Assembly: GCA_015680685.1 (NCBI GenBank)
Contig: MNCI01006555.1
Span: 401,478 to 465,477 of the forward strand
Source of the DNA: Gnetum montanum
Taxonomy: Eukaryota > Streptophyta > Gnetopsida > Gnetales > Gnetaceae
Length of the DNA: 64,000 nt
Direction: 5' to 3'
The notes under the pieces are model-generated. The model did no database searches. It worked only from the letters and a program-made list of their open reading frames with translations, and was not told the origin of the DNA. A program made the position numbers and the translations under genes. Below are positions 57,650-64,000 of the stretch, piece by piece. Every line of letters starts with the position of its first letter. Position 1 is the stretch's first letter.

Positions 57650-58868
57650 AACTATAAACTTTATTTTAGCAAAAATCCAGAAGGTATAGGAATGGGTATG
57701 AGATGGCTTGTGGTAGTAGGATGTTCACTTCAGTGAGGGCTTAGAGTTCATTGAAATTGCTATGATTAGCTCCATGATTTGGAGGTTTTGCCACTTATGA
57801 TGCTTTCAAACCCTTACTACTTTTACACAAGATCTGCATCATTGTTGATGTAGGGAGATTAGAGTTTTGAGGGATTTGGATTACAAAAGTGAGTAATGTT
57901 GGGCGTTTTGATGCCTAGGTGCTCATTGTTGATGCCAAAATCTCACAAATCTCAAAGGGGGATAATAGGGGTAATAATGGCTATGGGTTTCACATTGGGG
58001 GATTCAAGAAACTCTGTGTGCTCAAAGCTCTTGAATTCAAAAATGCCTAAAAAATGCAAACGTGTGGAACCATTTCATGGTTTTAGTGCTTCGGTTTTAT
58101 AGGGTTTTGGGTCATGAATTTGGCTGCAAATTCTACTTGATTACTACTACAAATTTTGCTTGATTACTATTGCAAATTTTGCTTGATTGCTACTGCAAAT
58201 TTTGCTTGATTGCTGACAAAATTATGGCTATGTGCAAGTGTGGTGGGTGTTCAAATCCAATGGGGTTACTATATATGGCAAGTGTTATACCCCCATGGCA
58301 TCAAAACCATTCCATTTACTAAAAATAGTAAATGGGAATTTACCCTTACTGGCTCTTTCCACCCATGTTGGGCCTTCCAACAACCATGATAAAGTGGAGG
58401 GTAAACATCGGAGTTAGTGCAATGCTGGAGTCATGTGCCATGCTAGAGCAACACTTGGGGGGGGGGTGTGGAGATGAAGTGGCAACACTAGGGATAAGGG
58501 TTATACCCCCCACATTGAGCATGGATGATGTCATACCCTTCAACACTAGGTGTAGGTGAGTTATATTCCCAATAGGTATCTCTAGCATGAAAAAGGTTAT
58601 AACTCCCATTAAAACCCATCAAAATGCCAAATTTGGCATCTTAAAATGATTTTTAACCCCCAAGCCCAAATATAGGAATTATATAACTTTTTTCACTTTG
58701 GGGATGAGGCTTTGATCACTTATGAGGCATTTTTCTGCCACAAAAGTATAAATTATGTGAGATTACACCTCATGGATTACAATGTTTACATTTATAATGA
58801 AATTTAGTCTTAAGTTTCATAAGGTGAGGATTAAAAAGATTACAACATGAATTTTTGGTGGTGTTTCA
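57650..58868 (-). repeat. Possible 3' LTR of the gypsy element at 60-62.4 kb
   Basis: A minus-strand TATA-like CCCTATAAAACCG at about 58093-58105 and a purine tract (minus AACAAAGAGGGGTTAATG, 58869-58885) placed where the polypurine tract of a minus-strand element would lie support an LTR ending TGTTTCA at 58868. The left end is a guess and the partner LTR would be outside the window. Several 'gttataccccc' phrases (58270, 58500, 58560) lie inside. Confidence 0.3.
58125..58217. repeat. 23-bp minisatellite, four copies
   Basis: 'gcaaattttgcttgattgctact' and variants, with 'caaatt' at 58127, 58150, 58173 and 58196. Confidence 0.85.
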
Positions 58869-58885
58869 TTAACCCCTCTTTGTTG

Positions 58886-59955
58886 GTATCTAGAGGATTG
58901 ATGTTATAGACGTCGACAAAGAATACAAAATACCATTGCAGGTCCATCATCGATGTCCTCTCTTTGTGCTTGATTCAGTCATGTTAAACCATGCCAAAAG
59001 GTTCTTGTGATGATGGGATAAGGCTATGATGAGATGATGGTAATTTAGTCATAGGGAAATGATCATGAGGGCTAATAATGTGTTTCATAGTTGACATCAT
59101 GGCTATGGCATTGACATGTTGGTCATTCAATGGTTTTGGCACTTCATATTTTTGAGATGTTGGTCACTCAACAAATGCATTTGAGGACCTAGCATCTTTC
59201 TACAAGGTTTCTTTGACTACTAGGCTCCTCCCTTTGCATGTTTAGAGTCATCTATTTGGGATTTTGGTCTTCATAGGCCATTTGGCTTCTTGGTAGTTTG
59301 CTTCTTCATTTTTTTATGGGGTGAAACATTCATTGGGCTTTAAGGCTAATTTTGACATTGTTTTCTTGATGGACAAGATGTGTTACATCTAGTAGAATTA
59401 ATGGTTTTTCCATTGAACTTGATGAACTTAGTTTGGTTTTTCGATTGAATGATATGTGTTACATTCAATGGATTTGATGGTGGAGCATGGCGAAGGGATA
59501 TCATATGATCACAATGCATAAGTATTAGACATAGATTAACATTGTTATTTAGGGTAAGAAAAGCCATAATATGGCTATGAGATTGGGTTCAAGGAGATGG
59601 TAAAGGGAATGAAAATGAAACAAGTGCTCTTGGAATAATAGGAAAAACTCATTGAATCTAGCATTTCGAGCTCAAGCAGTGACTTGCTACCCATGATGAG
59701 TTACACCCTCATGATGACTTCAAGCTTCATATTGCAAGCATAACTTAAAGAGGACAAGAAACCCAAGCAAGGAAAACATGTTGTTACAATATAATGCATA
59801 AGTCCACATAGAATGATAAAACTAGGCTACCCTAGGTCTCATGTGTGAGATCCAACAGGAATCTTCATCAATGTCTATAGCTTGTTTGTTGTGCAAAAGA
59901 GGTCCTATAGGCTTGCTTGTTATTAGCTATGATGGTCATCGATGTAGGCTACATG
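58886..59955. other. 3' untranslated side of gypsy element, no gene seen
   Basis: Between the candidate polypurine tract and the integrase end. No motif; short T/G-rich phrases ('cattgggctttaagg', 'tttggcttcttggtag'). Confidence 0.45.
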
Positions 59956-61160
59956 TAATAATATTTTAGATAGGAATGATTGACTATATTGCCCAACTCA
60001 TTTCCATCCATGTTGGCTATCTTGAATGCTTTGTTTCCATAGGCCTTGGTAACCAAGAAAGGCCCTTCCTAGTTTTCTAAGAATTTTTCCACATGCTCAT
60101 TGATGGTCTTAAGGGCTAGATCATCCTTTTGATCTTATGTTAGTTTAGGTTATGGTGGTGTTGCCATTTCTACCTCTCTTGATATCGCTTGATGTGAGCA
60201 AGCATTCACACCCATTTCTCCTCCACTGAGTTTACATCCATGGTTCATAGCTCCTTGCATTATTCACCATTGATGAAGTCAGATAAGGATGCTTAGAGTG
60301 ATGGCACTTGTAATTCTAGAGGTACAAAAAATTTAGAACCATAAACCAGACTATAAGGGGTTACACTAGTTGCTATATGGAATATTATTTTGTAGGTCCA
60401 AAGTGCATGGACAACCTGCTCATGCCATTTGTGCTTGCTATAATTTAACATCTTTTTGAGCTAGTTGATGATGGACTTATTGCTTACTTCAACTTGTTCA
60501 TTAGCTTGAGGGTAATATGGTGATGAGAAGGAATGCTTAATGCCTAGGTAATGATAATTTTTTTTTGTTTCTTGCCTACTAAACTATGGTCAATTGTTTG
60601 TGATTATGGTCATAGGTATGCTTAAGCAGGCCATTATGTTATCAAGTATAAATCTACAGACTTGTTTAAATGTTGTCCTTATTAGGGAAATATATTTAAC
60701 CCACTTCATGAAGCATTTAGTTGCAATGATGATGAAACTATGCCTTGCAGAAGGCATAGGTGTTATAGGTCTAATGATATCTAACCCCCAGTGTTGAAAT
60801 GACCAAGTTATCTAAGCAGTGTGTAACTCAATTGGTGGTATGTGTATTAGGTTACTATGCCATTGGTATGTGTCATAATTTTTAACCTTCTAGAGGTAGT
60901 TTCTTTCCATATACTACCAATAATAACCTAACTGTCTAATCTTAGTAGCCATAGCTCTAGGTCCTATATGTCATCCACATACACCCTCGTGAATGTGCTC
61001 TAGGACTACTTGGGCTTTAGTTTTACCTAAGAATACCGACAATATGCCATTGCAGGACTATTAACATAATGTGTTATTGTCCACTATGGCATAAAATTTG
61101 ATTATTTATGTACAAAATCCTTTTGAGTAGTAGTCAAGCCTTATGATGTTTCACCATGCT
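59956..61160 (-). pseudogene. Tat-like gypsy integrase remnant
   Basis: Minus strand, high to low: a decayed HHCC region with GYYW (60900-60990), WGLDIIRPI with the first catalytic Asp (about 60775-60800), KWVKYI, then NN.P.FS.....YHYLGIKHSFSSPYYPQAN and QVEVSNKSI with the Glu (about 60470-60600), LWTYKIIFHIATSVTPYSLVYG, and the C-terminal phrase EGPFLVTKAYGNKAFKIANMDG near 59990-60070. It ends at the stop 59956-59958. The second Asp of the DDE triad is Asn. No chromodomain. Confidence 0.82.
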
Positions 61161-61379
61161 TAAGGTAAAACCTGATATTGTCATACCACTTCCTTACAAG
61201 GGTAGTATAAACTATAGCCAAAAATGTATTCATCAAGCTCTTCATGATGGAAAAAACATAGTAGATAGTCAAGGTGGGCAACTTGCTAAACACATCTGGC
61301 ATAGTATTCTCATTTTGATGTATGTGTTGGATATCAAAATCAATAAATTATTGCAACAGTTGCTTTCCTAGGACATAGT

Positions 61380-61965
61380 AAGGTTGTAGATGTTTAGCTT
61401 TACAAGTGTAAACTTTAGTTATTTGGTTAACCATAGGTTTTTAATAATCTTTGATAATTATGTATTTGATTCCTAGGTCATGAGATTCCTTCATTCTTTT
61501 GATTAAATCCTCATGCTCTACTATATTGTTGGTACATGGAAATGCAAATTGGTAGGAGAAGGATTGGATTTCACTAGATGGAAAGGTTATAATGGTAGCA
61601 ACACTAGCCCCATGGGTATTTGAAGCTCCATCAAAGTGCATGATCTCTTCATAGCCCTTGGGCACTTGGCTAATGATGTTGACGTATTCATTAGGGAACT
61701 CAGGGTCTATAGTGACATGGTCATCAACTGGTGAAATGATAAGTTGTATAGGTATAGCTTAACCTTGTGTTGATGGTTGAGAAACATAATGAAGTTCAAA
61801 CTTTGCTATTATGGCTTTTCATTGGGCTATATGACTACTTTCATAAATGTTGGTTGTTATGGCTCTAAGTACATTATCTTTGCAAATGACATTGACCTGG
61901 CTCCTAAAGAGGTAGTGTCTTCACTTTTTCAATGAGAAGACTAGTGTTAGAGAATACTTCTTCAC
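61380..61965 (-). pseudogene. Tat-like gypsy RNase H remnant
   Basis: Open 61441-61665 on the minus strand reads MHFDGASNTHGASVATIITF, then SFSYQFAFPCTNNIVEHEDLIKRMKESHDLGIKY, the second-type RNase H with its first Asp (FDGASN) and the TNN..EYEAL..G segment (E retained). The connecting RNase H lies above it (61740-61965, YVFLQFINGR..L-like, broken). A dual RNase H again points to the Tat lineage. Confidence 0.78.
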
Positions 61966-62089
61966 TTCAGTGTATTAGGTCTCATGGGTAACTAATGCAT
62001 GGCTATGGTAGTATACTGGCATCTCTGATCCATCATCTCATTTTTGACAAAGTAGGTAGGAAATAGATATATTAGAGATAGCAAAGTAG

Positions 62090-62430
62090 ATGTAAAATGG
62101 TTTATCCTCTTACAGAGGATAGACTATCGGTAGTTGTGCCAACTCTTGCTTAAGGTTTTCAAAGTGTTTGTAGCATTAAGCCATTAATCGATAGTGAACG
62201 CTTTTCTTAAGAAAGTGTTACATGGGTTGTAGCTTATCCATATGCCTAGTGATAAACCTACGAATGAATTGTAATCTATCTTGAAATTCCTAGAGCTCAT
62301 TAAGGTTAGTTGGTGCTGCCAAGTTGGATAGGACCTTAACTTTATTAGCATAAACATGTATTCCTGAAACACCACCAATTTTAGGCTTCTACATTTAAAT
62401 AGCAAATTCATCTAAGTGTCAAAACTTGGA
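62090..62430 (-). pseudogene. Tat-like gypsy RT fragment (3' end only)
   Basis: Minus strand in shifting frames: GVSGIHVYANKVKVLSNLAAP, LNELQEFQDRLQFIRRFITRHMDKLQP and FLKKSVHYR, the region after the RT palm leading to RNase H ('..DP.KV.AI......L.+LQ.FLGRLNFIRRFI'). It stops at about 62430, where the hairpin-repeat cluster begins, so the RT catalytic part is missing. Confidence 0.7.
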
Positions 62431-62439
62431 AAAAAATTT

Positions 62440-63540
62440 CTAAGTGTTTATGCTACGCTTCCCAATGTAGCCAGTGTAGCATGCATTAAGGCCTATTTTG
62501 TAAAATTTTCTAAGTGTTAGTAGTAGTTGCATGAAAAGTTTTCTAAGCGTTATACTATGCTCTTACTCTACTTGCTATGCTTTAGAGTATAGCCAGTGTA
62601 GCACACACTTCCATGGCCAGTTTGCCCAAGTGTCAGGCCAGGAGTTGTCAAGGTTGCTTGGGATGAACAAAATAGTTCAACAAATTTTCTATCTCCTAGG
62701 TTGTCACGCTTGCTACGCTCCCCAATGTAGCCAGCGTAGCACATGTTCCAGTCAATAGTTCAGCCAAGTGATAACCCGAAGGTTGTCAGAATTGCTTGGG
62801 ATGGAAAAAATAGTTTGGCAAATTTTCTATCTTTTGGACTTCTTCACTCTACTAGAATCACTAGCATAGCCAGTGTAGCATGCTTTATAGTGCCTAGTTT
62901 TTCCCAAGTGTTAGACAAGAAGCTATCAAGCTAGATTAACATGGAAGAGACATTTAGTAGATTTTCTAACTCCTAAGACCACCCCTCTTGCTACACTCCA
63001 AAGCGTAGGTAGTGTAACAAGAACAAGGATTACAGTCTTCACGCTTGCTACGCTTCCCAATGTAGCTAGCGTAGCACATGTTCCAGTCAATAGTTCAGCC
63101 AAGTGATAAGCCGAAGGTTGTCAGAATTGCTTGGGATGGAAAAAATAGTTTGGCAAATTTTCTATCTTTTGGACTTCTTCACTCTACTAGAATCACTAGC
63201 ATAGCCAGTGTAGCATGCTCTATAGTGCCTAGTTTTTCCCAAGTGTTAGACAAGAAGCTATCAAGCTAGATTAACATGGAAGAGACATTTAGTAGATTTT
63301 CTAACTCCTAAGGCCACCCCTCTTGCTACACTCCAAAGCGTAGCTAGTGTAACAAGAACAAGGATTACAGTCTTCACCAGATTCTTCTAAGTGTACATGC
63401 TACGCCCTATCCTTGAGGAGTGTTTTGTGTCCCACACATAACAAGGGACGAGCATTGTAGCCAGTGTCCCATGTCCTGCACATAACATGGAACGAGCATG
63501 GTAGCCAAAGTTACCTCTAGCCCTAGAAAATTCTCTAAAT
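62440..63540. repeat. Cluster of GCTACGCT...AGYGTAGC hairpin repeats
   Basis: Short inverted repeats of the type TGCTACGCT - 13 bases - AGCGTAGCA recur at about 62450, 62570, 62709, 62860, 62985, 63044, 63200, 63325 and 63400, some decayed to TGCTACACT/AGTGTAACA. They are joined by a longer common phrase ('tttggcaaattttctatc', 'cccaagtgttag'). No coding: the identical frames 62743-62934 and 63078-63269 come from a duplication. Confidence 0.75.
62705..63375. repeat. 335-bp tandem duplication
   Basis: 'cacgcttgctacgct.cccaatgtag' at 62705 recurs at 63040, and the two 335-bp copies differ at only a few positions (for example 'gataacccgaag' versus 'gataagccgaag'), so it is much younger than the surrounding elements. 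Confidence 0.92.
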
Positions 63541-63607
63541 TTTTATGATGGTCCCACCTGCCGCATTGCCACATGGTGCTTGATCTAAATTTTGGCTCAC
63601 CCTAGCC

Positions 63608-63616
63608 CTATAAATA
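63608..63616 (+). promoter_or_regulatory. TATA box candidate
   Basis: CTATAAATA preceded by 'cctagcc' and followed 17-34 bases later by a T9-G9 run. A clean plant TATA context; it may be the promoter of an LTR or gene lying to the right, beyond the window. Confidence 0.45.
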
Positions 63617-63650
63617 CCCTTTCACCCTAATGTTTTTTTTTGGGGGGGGG

Positions 63651-64000
63651 CTTCCATTTTTCACTAGGTTCGTAGTTGGCACTTTAATTTGGCATTTGCC
63701 ATTTTGGCATCTTGGCACTTAGCTCCATGGGCAAATGAGACCTAGAGCACAACACACTAGTAGAGAGGCATAGCTACACCACATGGTACATTGTGGCCCT
63801 ATTGCAGCCCTACACTACATGGTACATCGCAACCCCATTACAACCTTGTAGAACATTGCATAGTACACTGCTATGACCAACCCAACAAGCATGGTTCATT
63901 ATAGTAAGCACCAAACTTCATGGCATAACACCACCAAGACTATGACTACACTCCCATTACACTTGTTGTACACTTTGTACCTTCTGGGATCCTTTTGGAG
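63651..64000. other. No gene recognised; short repeats
   Basis: Contains 'acatggtacatYgYRRCCCYaTt.ca.CC' repeated at about 63783 and 63822 and similar short phrases. If the TATA box at 63608 is active this would be the transcribed leader. Confidence 0.4.

Noticed and set aside
62743-63269. Two identical 63-residue open frames
   Set aside because: They are the two copies of the 335-bp duplication; no homology or start context and no similarity to any gene.
62440-63400. CRISPR-like appearance of short palindromic repeats
   Set aside because: Repeat units and spacers are not regular, spacers are themselves repeated, and the context is plant nuclear DNA; there are no cas genes.

Overview
This window reads as intergenic DNA from a large, repeat-rich plant nuclear genome. 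The composition is AT-rich, there is no intact host gene, and almost every recognisable coding stretch is a decayed plant retrotransposon of the Ty1/copia or Ty3/gypsy type. A gymnosperm-like genome would fit the old, slowly removed, nested insertions, but the sequence does not name the species.

Layout. 0-8.5 kb: diverged tandem repeats, then a badly decayed minus-strand Ty3/gypsy pol (integrase, second RNase H, RT/RNase H at about 3.7-6.7 kb). 8.5-53.2 kb: a nested complex. The oldest layer seems to be a plus-strand, multi-exon, gene-like pseudogene (pieces at 8506-8674, 37500-38410 and 51468-53160). A minus-strand copia element (copia I, 8675-37499) lies inside its first exon and a related copia element (copia II, 38457-51391) lies in what looks like an intron. 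Copia I is itself broken by three later insertions: gypsy A (9059-16163, in its 3' LTR), a non-autonomous LTR element (18091-23665, in the RT gene) and gypsy B (24633-34484, in the integrase gene). Copia II is broken in gag by gypsy C (42885-49730). Imperfect or perfect 5-bp target duplications support the gypsy and 18-kb insertions.

Gypsy A, B and C are one Athila/Tat-like family with a tRNA-Asp-type primer site. B keeps a (dead) complete gag-PR-RT-RH-INT order; A and C share the same internal loss of RT through integrase and look like members of one non-autonomous subfamily. Their LTRs carry arrays of the CpG-rich palindromic decamer GCGATATCGC just upstream of a TATA box. The 18-23.7 kb element carries, instead of retroviral genes, an apparently intron-less decayed copy of a CCR4/Angel-type exonuclease (deadenylase) gene. 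Copia II keeps gag, but where pol should be it has a reading frame resembling the 'putative plant transposon protein' family.

53.2-64 kb: remains of two further minus-strand Tat-like gypsy elements (protease/gag at 53.9-56.2 kb; RT, RNase H and integrase at 60.0-62.4 kb), a possible LTR near 57.6-58.9 kb, and a cluster of hairpin-forming repeats with a recent 335-bp duplication at 62.4-63.4 kb. Nothing here is likely to make a working protein. The value is in the insertion history, the gene capture, and the LTR promoter arrays. All family calls come from reading translations by eye; no database search was run.
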